Positions 1 through 5,683 of a DNA stretch of 7,060 nt are shown piece after piece. The stretch's first letter is position 1. Every line of letters begins with the position of its first letter. The DNA lies in NCBI GenBank assembly GCA_903831925.1, contig CAIKZV010000505.1:1-7060 (forward strand), given 5' to 3'. Both the position numbers and the translations under genes were made by a program. The notes beneath the pieces are model-generated. The model saw only the letters and a program-made list of their open reading frames with translations, was not told the origin of the DNA and ran no database searches. This stretch comes from an uncultured Burkholderiales bacterium (lineage in GTDB: Bacteria > Pseudomonadota > Gammaproteobacteria > Burkholderiales > Burkholderiaceae_E).

Positions 1-100
1 CACCCGCAAGATTCCGATCACGCTGGTTCATCGCGTGGCGGCCGGGATCTTTGCGGTGCTGGGAGTGCTGGTGCTGCTCAATGTTGGCAGCTTCGTCTGA
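1..100 (+). CDS. 3' end of a membrane protein, probably TMEM165/GDT1 (UPF0016) family cation exporter
   Basis: Only the last 32 codons are present; the reading frame starts at base 2 and ends at the TGA at 98-100. The visible tail begins TRKIPITLVHRVAAGIFAVL and continues as a hydrophobic helix of V, L and G residues. A short basic, amphipathic stretch followed by one terminal membrane helix is how TMEM165/GDT1 (UPF0016) proteins end, where a K-[IL]-P-x-[KT]-L-[VI]-H/R-x-[IV]-A-A motif precedes the last helix. Bacterial members of that family (MntX/MneA type) export manganese across the inner membrane. The family call rests on remembered motif similarity in a short fragment, so another small polytopic membrane protein is possible. 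The gene ends 24 bp before obgE with no hairpin between them, so the two are probably co-transcribed. Confidence 0.6.
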   Translation, partial: TRKIPITLVHRVAAGIFAVLGVLVLLNVGSFV

Positions 101-124
101 GCACTCCGATCAGAAGGGGATGAG

Positions 125-1216
125 ATGAAATTCATCGATGAGGCACGAATCGAAGTCTTTGCCGGCAACGGCGGTAAAGGCGCGGTCGCTTTTCGCCGCG
201 AGAAGTTCATTCCCAAGGGTGGCCCCAGCGGCGGCGACGGTGGTCGGGGTGGGTCGATCTGGGCCATTGCCGACATCAATATCAACACCCTGATCGACTA
301 TCGTTATGCCCGCATGCATCGGGCGCGCAATGGCGAGGCCGGGCGCGGATCCGACCAGTACGGCAAGGGCGCCGATGACATCGTGCTGCGCATGCCGGTC
401 GGCACGCAGATCCTCGATGAAGACACCGGTGAACTGGTCATCGACCTGACGGCGCATGGCCAGCGGGCTCTGATCGCGCAGGGCGGCAACGGCGGCTTGG
501 GCAATCTGCATTTCAAATCGAGCACCAACCGCGCTCCGCGTCAGTCGACACCCGGCACCGAGGGCCAGGAGCGCAAGTTGAGACTCGAGCTCAAGGTCCT
601 GGCCGATATCGGACTGCTCGGGATGCCCAATGCCGGAAAATCGACCTTCATCGCCAAGGTGTCGAACGCCCGCCCCAAGATCGCCGACTATCCGTTTACC
701 ACCCTGCATCCAAATCTCGGTGTGGTGCGGGTGGCCGATGAAAAAAGTTTTGTGATTGCCGACGTGCCCGGCCTGATAGAGGGTGCGGCTGAAGGCGCGG
801 GTCTTGGGCACCAGTTCCTGCGCCATCTGCAGCGCACCCGACTGCTGCTGCATATGGTCGATCTGTCGGTCTTCGACACCGACCGCGATCCGGTGGCCGA
901 GGTGAGGGCACTGGTCAAGGAGTTGCGCAAATACGATCAGGCGCTCTACGAAAAACCGCGCTGGGTGGTGCTCAACAAACTCGATGCCCTCGATGGTCAG
1001 CCGGGTGAACGCGGCACGCAGCGTGCGGCGATCATTTCGGCCTTCAAGAAGCGCTTGCGGTTTGCAGGCCCGGTCTTCGAGATTTCGGCGCTGACCGGCG
1101 AAGGGTGCACCGAGCTGTGTCAGGCGATCTACGCCCACCTCGAACTGCATCGCGAGCGTCCGGCCGATCCGGCCGAGCGCGATCCCCGCTTTGATGTCGC
1201 TCCCGATTTCCGATAA
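125..1216 (+). CDS. obgE: Obg-family GTPase ObgE/CgtA
   Basis: This 363-residue GTPase assists late 50S ribosomal subunit assembly and links ribosome status to growth and the stringent response; it acts in the cytoplasm on the large subunit. Residues 1 to about 158 form the glycine-rich Obg fold (GNGGKG, GGPSGGDGGRGG and GGNGGLG runs). The G domain follows: P-loop GMPNAGKST at 166-174, switch I region with DYPFTTLHPNLG, DVPG at 213-216 followed by LIEGAAEGAGLGHQFLRH, NKLD at 284-287 and SAL at 321-323. All key G motifs are intact. The C-terminal tail is short and has no large extra domain. The ATG at 125 has an AGGGGA ribosome-binding site at 115-120 and is followed directly by the conserved MKFIDEA start. 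The TAA overlaps the ATG of proB by one base. Confidence 0.97.
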   Translation: MKFIDEARIEVFAGNGGKGAVAFRREKFIPKGGPSGGDGGRGGSIWAIADININTLIDYRYARMHRARNGEAGRGSDQYGKGADDIVLRMPVGTQILDEDTGELVIDLTAHGQRALIAQGGNGGLGNLHFKSSTNRAPRQSTPGTEGQERKLRLELKVLADIGLLGMPNAGKSTFIAKVSNARPKIADYPFTTLHPNLGVVRVADEKSFVIADVPGLIEGAAEGAGLGHQFLRHLQRTRLLLHMVDLSVFDTDRDPVAEVRALVKELRKYDQALYEKPRWVVLNKLDALDGQPGERGTQRAAIISAFKKRLRFAGPVFEISALTGEGCTELCQAIYAHLELHRERPADPAERDPRFDVAPDFR

Positions 1217-2367
1217 TGAATCTTCCCCTTACCGATATCTCCCTGAGCGATGCGTCCGTCGTTCGCGATGCCCGCCGTCTGGTCGTCAAGGTCGGATCGG
1301 CACTTGTCACCAACGAAGGCCGCGGTCTCGATCCGCAGGCGATCTCGATCTGGGGCGAGCAGATCGCCCAGTTGCGAGTGCTCGGCAAGGAGGTCGTGAT
1401 GGTGTCCTCGGGCGCGATTGCCGAGGGCATCAAGCGTTTGGGGTGGCAGCAGCGACCCAGTGAGATTCACGAGCTTCAGGCGGCTGCGGCGGTCGGTCAG
1501 ATGGGTCTGGCGCAGGTCTATGAGTCGTGCTTCCGCACACACGGGCTGCAGACCGCGCAAATCCTGCTGACCAACGAAGATCTTGCCGACCGCACGCGTT
1601 ATCTGAATGCGCGCTCGACCCTTCTGACACTGCTCGGTCTGGGTGTCGTGCCGATCATCAACGAGAACGACACCGTGGTGACCGATGAGATCAAGGTCGG
1701 CGACAACGACACGCTGGGCGCGCTCGTGGTCAATCTGATCGATGCCGATGTGCTGATCATCCTGACTGATCAGCAGGGCCTCTATACCGCTGATCCGCGT
1801 CACGATCCTTCGGCCACACTCATGAGCCGCGTGATGGCCGGCGATCCGGCGCTTGAGGCCATGGCCGGTGGTGCCGGCTCGTCGATCGGCCGCGGCGGCA
1901 TGATCACCAAGGTGCTGGCGGCCAAGCGCGCGGCAAATGGCGGGGCCTCAAGCGTGGTCTGCTCCGGGCGCGAACCCGATGTCCTGCTGCGGCTGGCCAG
2001 GGGCGAGCCGGTCGGCACGGCCTTTATCGCGCAGACGCCTCGGCTGGCCGCCCGCAAACAGTGGCTCGCCGATCATCTGCAGCTGCGGGGCGCGGTCAGG
2101 CTCGATCGCGGCGCGGTCTCGGCCGTGTGCGAGGGCGGCAAGAGTCTGCTGCCGATCGGCGTTGTCGATGTGAGCGGTGAGTTCGAGCGAGGTGAGATGG
2201 TGGCAATCCTTGATCAGGACGGTCATGAAATCGCGCGCGGACTGACCAACTACGGTGGGGCCGATGCCCGGCGCATCGCCGGTCGGGCCTCGAGCGAGAT
2301 CGAATCACTGCTCGGATTCGTCGAAGAGCCGGAGCTGGTCCATCGCGACAATATGGTGTTGCGTTGA
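1216..2367 (+). CDS. proB: Glutamate 5-kinase with C-terminal PUA domain
   Basis: This cytoplasmic enzyme phosphorylates L-glutamate with ATP to L-glutamyl 5-phosphate, the first and feedback-regulated step of proline synthesis. It has 383 residues, the usual size for ProB with a PUA domain. The amino-acid-kinase domain shows VVKVGSALVT at 23-32, the SSGAIAEG loop at 64-71, INENDTV at 148-154 (substrate-binding region), LTDQQGLYTADPR in the nucleotide region and GRGGMITK at 225-232. The PUA domain covers about 290-372. Its ATG lies in a TAATG overlap with the obgE stop and there is no clear Shine-Dalgarno sequence before it, so translation is probably coupled to obgE. proA is not next to it; the following gene is an unrelated regulator. 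The obgE-proB order is common in betaproteobacteria. Confidence 0.96.
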   Translation: MNLPLTDISLSDASVVRDARRLVVKVGSALVTNEGRGLDPQAISIWGEQIAQLRVLGKEVVMVSSGAIAEGIKRLGWQQRPSEIHELQAAAAVGQMGLAQVYESCFRTHGLQTAQILLTNEDLADRTRYLNARSTLLTLLGLGVVPIINENDTVVTDEIKVGDNDTLGALVVNLIDADVLIILTDQQGLYTADPRHDPSATLMSRVMAGDPALEAMAGGAGSSIGRGGMITKVLAAKRAANGGASSVVCSGREPDVLLRLARGEPVGTAFIAQTPRLAARKQWLADHLQLRGAVRLDRGAVSAVCEGGKSLLPIGVVDVSGEFERGEMVAILDQDGHEIARGLTNYGGADARRIAGRASSEIESLLGFVEEPELVHRDNMVLR

Positions 2368-2372
2368 CCCTG

Positions 2373-2390
2373 ATGAGGCTTGCCCCTCAT
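2373..2390 (+). terminator. Short hairpin just after proB, possible weak terminator or repeat element
   Basis: ATGAGG (2373-2378) and CCTCAT (2385-2390) form a perfect 6-bp stem around a 6-base loop, five bases past the proB stop. No T-run follows, so it is not a classical intrinsic terminator; it could be a weak or Rho-assisted end, or an mRNA 3'-end stabiliser. Its loop and flank resemble the hairpin found after the response regulator gene. Confidence 0.35.
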
Positions 2391-2408
2391 GCGCTGATCC
2401 GGGCGGAA

Positions 2409-2440
2409 TTGGCATGGCAGCTGTGGCGGGCTCTGATACA
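2409..2440 (+). promoter_or_regulatory. Weak candidate promoter for the response regulator gene
   Basis: TTGGCA (2409-2414) resembles a -35 box (five of six positions of TTGACA) and GATACA (2435-2440) is a poor -10 match, with a long 20-base spacer. The 108-bp gap after proB suggests that the regulator can be transcribed on its own, but the boxes are weak and another start site is possible. Confidence 0.2.
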
Positions 2441-2475
2441 GTCACAAATTGGTTGCAAACCATCGGCATAGCCCC

Positions 2476-3159
2476 ATGCACATCGCCATCGTCGAAGACG
2501 ACTCGTTTCAACGCCAGTTCCTCACGATGCTCGTCGAATCCGGCGGGCACCGCGCTTCGGCCTTTGCGCGAGGACAGGATTTCATCGATGCGCTCGATAC
2601 AGAGACCTTCGATCTGCTGCTGCTCGACTGGATGCTGCCCGAGATGTCGGGCGATCAGATCCTCGCCAGTGTGAGACAGCGCAACGGCCTCGAATTGCCG
2701 GTCATCGTGGTGACCGCGCGTGACAGCGAAACCGATGTTGTCACTGCGCTTCGCCAGGGTGCAGACGATTACATCGTCAAACCCCCCAAGTCGCTCGAGT
2801 TGCTTGCCCGCATGGAGGCGCTCACGCGCCGTGCCCGCAATGCGAGGGTCGGCGTGCTGCGGGCCGGCCCTTACGAAATCGATCGCGACCGCCGCACGGT
2901 CACCTATGAAGGTGCGTCGATCGACCTCACGCAAAAGGAATTCGATCTGGCGGTTTATCTGTTCCAGAACTCCGGCAAGCTTTTGTCTCGGGTGAAGCTG
3001 CTTGAACAGGTCTGGGGTATTTCGGCTGAAGTCGATACCCGTACGGTCGACACCCATGTCAGCCGGGTGCGTCGCAAGCTCAAGCTCGATTCGGCCGCCG
3101 GCTGGAAACTGCTGCCGGTCTACGGTTTCGGCTATCGCCTCGATTCGACCGAGGTCTGA
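2476..3159 (+). CDS. OmpR/PhoB-type response regulator, no partner kinase in the window
   Basis: This 227-residue two-component regulator has an N-terminal receiver domain (about 1-118) and a C-terminal winged-helix DNA-binding domain (about 127-224). Receiver residues are complete: acidic pair D8/D9 (with E7), phospho-acceptor D51 in LLLLDWMLPEMSG, T80 and K102 followed by P103. The DNA-binding half shows LTQKEFDLAVYL (151-162), RTVDTHVSRVRRKL (recognition helix region) and the closing hairpin YGFGYRL at 216-222. It should therefore be controlled by phosphorylation and bind DNA as a dimer. No histidine kinase lies on either side, so its partner and targets are unknown. I chose the ATG at 2476 because MHIAIVEDD is the normal start of the fold; an in-frame TTG at 2449 would add nine residues. 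Neither start has a good ribosome-binding site. Confidence 0.92.
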   Translation: MHIAIVEDDSFQRQFLTMLVESGGHRASAFARGQDFIDALDTETFDLLLLDWMLPEMSGDQILASVRQRNGLELPVIVVTARDSETDVVTALRQGADDYIVKPPKSLELLARMEALTRRARNARVGVLRAGPYEIDRDRRTVTYEGASIDLTQKEFDLAVYLFQNSGKLLSRVKLLEQVWGISAEVDTRTVDTHVSRVRRKLKLDSAAGWKLLPVYGFGYRLDSTEV

Positions 3160-3200
3160 TCTGACGGGGCTTGCTCAGCCCCTCTGATCAAACTCTGATC
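3155..3200. repeat. Three direct copies of TCTGATC around the convergent hairpin
   Basis: TCTGATC occurs at 3155-3161 (overlapping the response regulator stop codon), 3183-3189 and 3194-3200. The last two are both preceded by C and spaced 11 bases apart, about one helical turn. Three copies of a heptamer in 46 bp is more than expected by chance, but the role is unknown; they may simply reflect the general abundance of GATC in this DNA. Confidence 0.5.
3166..3182. terminator. Hairpin between convergent genes
   Basis: GGGGCT (3166-3171) and AGCCCC (3177-3182) form a perfect GC-rich 6-bp stem with loop TGCTC. It sits seven bases after the response regulator stop and 21 bases from the stop of the convergent crotonase gene, so it could serve both strands. 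There is no T-run on either side, which makes it a non-canonical terminator. Confidence 0.5.
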
Positions 3201-3203
3201 GCC

Positions 3204-4013
3204 TCAAGCGCCGGTGTACTTCGGCGGGCGCTTCTCCAGAAACGATTTCACGCCTTCGGCATAGTCGCCTGAGGCGGCTGCCAGCGCGAACTGATCGAAA
3301 TCGGCATAACTCGTGGCCCGATCGAGCGCCGCACTGGTGGCATTGATCGACTGCTTGATCATCCGTAACTGCACCGGTGGCATGCTGGCCGCTCGCTCGG
3401 CCAGCGCCAGTGCGGCATCGAGCGCGGTGCCGGGTGCGGCGACCTCATCAATCAGACCCCAGTCGAGCGCCTGTTCGGCTTTGATCTTTTCGGCCAGGAT
3501 GATGACGCGCTTGGCCTTCGCCGGGCCCACCAGCCGGGTGATACGCGGCACCGCCCCCCACGACAGATTCATGCCGCGCTCGATCTCGGGGACATAGAGG
3601 GTGGCGGCCTGCGAGGCCACCCGCAGATCGCAGGCCGCGACGATCGCAGCGCCCCCACCCACGCACCAGCCCTCGATCGCGGCGATTGTCAGCGGCTCCA
3701 TTTCTTCCCAGGCACGGCACATCCGTCCGCCGGTCTGCATCGAGATGCGTCGTTCGGCCAGCCGTGCCTCGCGCGCGCGCTGCAGTTCGGCATCACGCAG
3801 GTCGGCGCCCAGGCTGAAGACCTCGGCGGTGCCGGTGAGGATGACCGCCGAAATGTCAGCGTCGTCGTCGAAGCTGCGCGCGGCGCGGGTGAGCTGGCGG
3901 CAGGCCTCAAGCGAGAGCGCATTGCGACCGTCGCGCCGGTCCAGTCTCACGATGGCGATGCGCCCGCGTCGTTCGATGCTGACGATCTGCGCGTTGGTGG
4001 ATGCGGTGTTCAT
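3204..4013 (-). CDS. Enoyl-CoA hydratase/isomerase (crotonase) family protein
   Basis: This 269-residue protein has the crotonase fold and should act on an acyl-CoA in the cytoplasm, in fatty-acid or aromatic-acid breakdown. The oxyanion-hole segments are FSLGADL (66-72) and the GGG at 119-121 in EGWCVGGG. Counting from the GGG, the position of the first catalytic glutamate of rat mitochondrial crotonase (Glu144) is alanine here (A123), while the second (Glu164) is kept as E143 in VPEIERG. One-glutamate members are often isomerases or other acyl-CoA enzymes, so 'hydratase' should not be taken literally. The C-terminal trimerisation helices and the KSFLEKRPPKYTG tail are typical. Start: ATG with GGGAG at 4019-4023, five bases away. 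It is convergent with the response regulator and separated from the upstream OmpA gene by a strong terminator, so it needs its own promoter in 4014-4093, where I find no convincing one. Confidence 0.9.
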   Translation of the reverse strand: MNTASTNAQIVSIERRGRIAIVRLDRRDGRNALSLEACRQLTRAARSFDDDADISAVILTGTAEVFSLGADLRDAELQRAREARLAERRISMQTGGRMCRAWEEMEPLTIAAIEGWCVGGGAAIVAACDLRVASQAATLYVPEIERGMNLSWGAVPRITRLVGPAKAKRVIILAEKIKAEQALDWGLIDEVAAPGTALDAALALAERAASMPPVQLRMIKQSINATSAALDRATSYADFDQFALAAASGDYAEGVKSFLEKRPPKYTGA

Positions 4014-4093
4014 GCGGTCTCCCGGTCAGTCCTTGTTGGTGTGCCCCAATTGTGAAGGATCTGAGTGACGTCAGCCGCAGGAAGGGCGGGAAC

Positions 4094-4127
4094 AAAAAAA
4101 ACGGGGCCGACTTTCGTCGACCCCGTT
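4094..4127 (-). terminator. Strong intrinsic terminator of the OmpA-like gene
   Basis: Read on the - strand, a stem of about 12 pairs (4100-4111 with 4116-4127, one G-U pair at 4107/4120) closes on a GAAA tetraloop (4112-4115) and is followed by a run of eight U (4094-4101), the last of which overlap the stem base. It lies 43 bases past the OmpA-like stop codon. On the + strand there is no T-run, so it works in one direction only. Confidence 0.93.
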
Positions 4128-4170
4128 GCGCGAAGACGGTGGTCTGAGTGAGCGCCGTCCTGCTGAACGA

Positions 4171-5391
4171 TCAGCGGCTCGCGGTGCCGGTAAAGGACGC
4201 CTCGACGCGACGATCGGGGGCGAGGCAAGCGATCAGGGCAGCGCGGGTGCGGGCCTGGCCTTTGGCTTTGCAATCGGCTTCGGTGATTTTCAGCTGCGAC
4301 TCGCCGGCGCCCGATGCGCTGATCGCGCTCGAGGCGATGCCCTGCGAGGCCAGGTAGTTTTTCACCGAGTTGGCACGGGCTTCCGACAGGGTCTGGTTGT
4401 AGGCGTCGCTGCCGAGCGGGTCGGTGTGGCCAACGATGCGAACATTACGGATGTCGGTGATGCCGGCCTGCTTCAGCTCGGTCAGGGCGTTGTTGATGCG
4501 GTTGCGACCGATGTCCGACAGCTCGGCGCGATCGAAGGCGAACATGCCATCAGCCGAGATGTCGAAATTGCGGGTGACCGGGGCAGGTGCGGGCGCAGGG
4601 GCCGGCACCGGAACCGGCACCACCGGGGGGGCCACGACGACCGGAGCGGGCATCGGTGCCGGCATCGGTGCAACGGTGCGCACCGGTGCGGCGGCAACTT
4701 CCGGGACTGCGCCCAGCGGGATCTGCACGCCGGCCGTGACCAGCCAGTCGCCGAAATTGCCTCGTTGCAGGGCAAGGTTGCCCTGGTTGGCATCGACCCG
4801 ATAACGGGCATCGACGACCACGCGGGCCCAGTTGGTTACCGGCCAGACCAGGCCGAGACCGACGCTGCCCATGAAGCTGGTCGCGCTGCCGTTACCGTAG
4901 ATGGTCGAGTTGCTGGCCTTGTCGTTGATCGCGCCGATGCCTGCGACCGCATAAGGCTGGATGCCGTTGGCGCGGCTGTAGCCGGCACGACCCAGGAAGA
5001 ACCACTGCGCATCAAGCTCGACGCTCCAGTTGTCCCACTTGTAGCCCGGGAAGTTGGCGTTACCGTTGTAGTTCCATGTCTTGGCGTTCATGGTCTCGCC
5101 ACTTGCGCGCAGCTCGATGTTCACCCAAGGGTTGATCGGCTTGCCCAGCGCCAGGCCGAAACCGCGAAAGCCGGCCGACGCATGACGCGAACTGTCGGGC
5201 GAGATATAGGAGCCGAAGGGCGTGACATACCAGCGATCGTCGTACCAGTTGGCGGCGTCGCGAGCGACCGTCGAGGGATAGAAGCCCGACATGACATCAG
5301 ACGTCATCGACGAAATCGTCGAGGTCTGGGCAAGTGCAAGACCAGGCAAAGCGATCGAGGCAACGATTGCAGCCGAGGCGGCAAGTTTCAT
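4171..5391 (-). CDS. OmpA/OprF-family outer membrane protein with Pro/Ala linker
   Basis: This 406-residue outer membrane protein anchors the outer membrane to peptidoglycan. Residues 1-21 are a signal peptide (MKLAASAAIV start, cleavage expected after LALA, before Q22). Residues about 45-228 look like an eight-stranded beta-barrel, with alternating aromatic and glycine-rich strands. Residues 229-272 are a linker made almost entirely of P, A, V and M, including two MPAP units and a VPVPVPAPAPAPAP run. Residues about 274-400 are the OmpA C-terminal domain: GHTDPLGSDAYNQTLSEARA contains D324 and R339, which match the meso-diaminopimelate-binding pair of E. coli OmpA (D271, R286). C374 and C389 match its disulfide pair. 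I start at the ATG at 5391 because GGAG lies eight bases upstream. The ATG two codons earlier has only a two-base spacing, and longer starts fall before the predicted transcript start. Probably abundant. Confidence 0.93.
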   Translation of the reverse strand: MKLAASAAIVASIALPGLALAQTSTISSMTSDVMSGFYPSTVARDAANWYDDRWYVTPFGSYISPDSSRHASAGFRGFGLALGKPINPWVNIELRASGETMNAKTWNYNGNANFPGYKWDNWSVELDAQWFFLGRAGYSRANGIQPYAVAGIGAINDKASNSTIYGNGSATSFMGSVGLGLVWPVTNWARVVVDARYRVDANQGNLALQRGNFGDWLVTAGVQIPLGAVPEVAAAPVRTVAPMPAPMPAPVVVAPPVVPVPVPAPAPAPAPVTRNFDISADGMFAFDRAELSDIGRNRINNALTELKQAGITDIRNVRIVGHTDPLGSDAYNQTLSEARANSVKNYLASQGIASSAISASGAGESQLKITEADCKAKGQARTRAALIACLAPDRRVEASFTGTASR

Positions 5392-5399
5392 AGTCATTA

Positions 5400-5403
5400 C
5401 TCC
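5400..5403 (-). promoter_or_regulatory. Ribosome-binding site that decides the OmpA-like start
   Basis: GGAG on the - strand lies eight bases before the ATG at 5391 and only two bases before the ATG at 5397. This favours the later ATG, which gives the compact MKLAAS signal peptide. Confidence 0.7.
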
Positions 5404-5447
5404 AGAGGAAAAAAGGATGATCAGAAAACCGGGAAAGGGGCGGAACC

Positions 5448-5480
5448 TTACGCGCAGATCTGACACAAGATTTCGCGTAA
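5448..5480 (-). repeat. Inverted repeat in the OmpA-like leader
   Basis: TTACGCG at 5448-5454 is the reverse complement of CGCGTAA at 5474-5480, and also of the second copy at 5487-5493. The leader RNA could thus form one of two mutually exclusive 7-bp stems, with loops of 19 or 32 bases, about 45-55 bases upstream of the ribosome-binding site. A role in mRNA stability or regulation is inference. Confidence 0.5.
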
Positions 5481-5496
5481 AAACTTCGCGTAAAAA
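5472..5496. repeat. Two direct copies of a 12-bp sequence in the OmpA-like leader
   Basis: TTCGCGTAAAAA is present at 5472-5483 and 5485-5496, separated by one base (period 13). Read along the gene (- strand) this is TTTTTACGCGAA twice. Both copies lie inside the predicted untranslated leader, just downstream of the -10 box. They could be a tandem regulator site or RNA elements. Confidence 0.75.
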
Positions 5497-5508
5497 AAAT
5501 TCTTTTCC

Positions 5509-5514
5509 ATTATA
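5509..5514 (-). promoter_or_regulatory. Perfect -10 box (TATAAT) for the OmpA-like gene
   Basis: The - strand reads TTTTGTATAATGG, a perfect sigma-70 -10 hexamer. No good -35 hexamer sits at 16-18 bases, but A/T tracts at 5533-5542 and 5551-5557 could act as UP-like elements. A start near 5502 gives a leader of about 110 bases. The region 5461-5560 is far more A+T-rich than the coding DNA around it, as expected for a strong promoter. Confidence 0.7.
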
Positions 5515-5615
5515 CAAAATGTATGTGTCCGGAATTTAAATGAGCGTTTCAAAAAAACGACGGTCAGCGATGAGGGGGTGCTGAGGCTGGCCGGATCTGC
5601 CTTTCGGGCCCCGGG

Positions 5616-5644
5616 TCATCAGATTTCAGCCGCCGAGCGATAAT
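5616..5644 (+). promoter_or_regulatory. ettA: Candidate promoter for ettA
   Basis: GATAAT (5639-5644) matches five of six -10 positions. A weak -35 candidate TCATCA (5616-5621, three of six) lies 17 bases upstream. A start near 5651 would give a leader of about 33 bases. The rest of the interval between this and the OmpA promoter (5560-5615) shows only GC-rich imperfect palindromes and no gene. Confidence 0.4.
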
Positions 5645-5683
5645 GGGGGGTTTCCACCTTTCGCCTTACGCAGCGAGTGCCCC

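Noticed and set aside
110..1150. Open frame of 346 codons on the - strand, opposite obgE
   Set aside because: It mirrors the obgE codons, has no known motif and no separate promoter, while every ObgE G motif is intact on the + strand.
4126..5463. Open frame of 445 codons on the + strand, opposite the OmpA-like gene
   Set aside because: The translation is rich in R, G, A, D and H with no recognisable motif, lies entirely antisense to a clear OmpA gene and runs through its terminator and leader. It is a by-product of GC-rich codon usage.
5392..5517. Longer start for the OmpA-like protein (ATG at 5517, 42 more residues)
   Set aside because: The extension would begin at or upstream of the TATAAT box and bury the signal peptide. 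The ATG at 5391 has a properly spaced GGAG.
5545..5559. Small CGTTT/AAACG hairpin in the divergent intergenic region, considered as a terminator
   Set aside because: The stem has only five mostly A-T pairs, there is no gene end beside it and no following T-run. The A-run more likely belongs to the upstream part of the OmpA promoter.
5581..5631. Imperfect GC-rich inverted repeat (ATCTG/CAGAT and GGCTG/CAGCC) between the divergent promoters
   Set aside because: The arms are short, interrupted and separated by about 20 bases; such matches are common in GC-rich DNA and no function can be supported.
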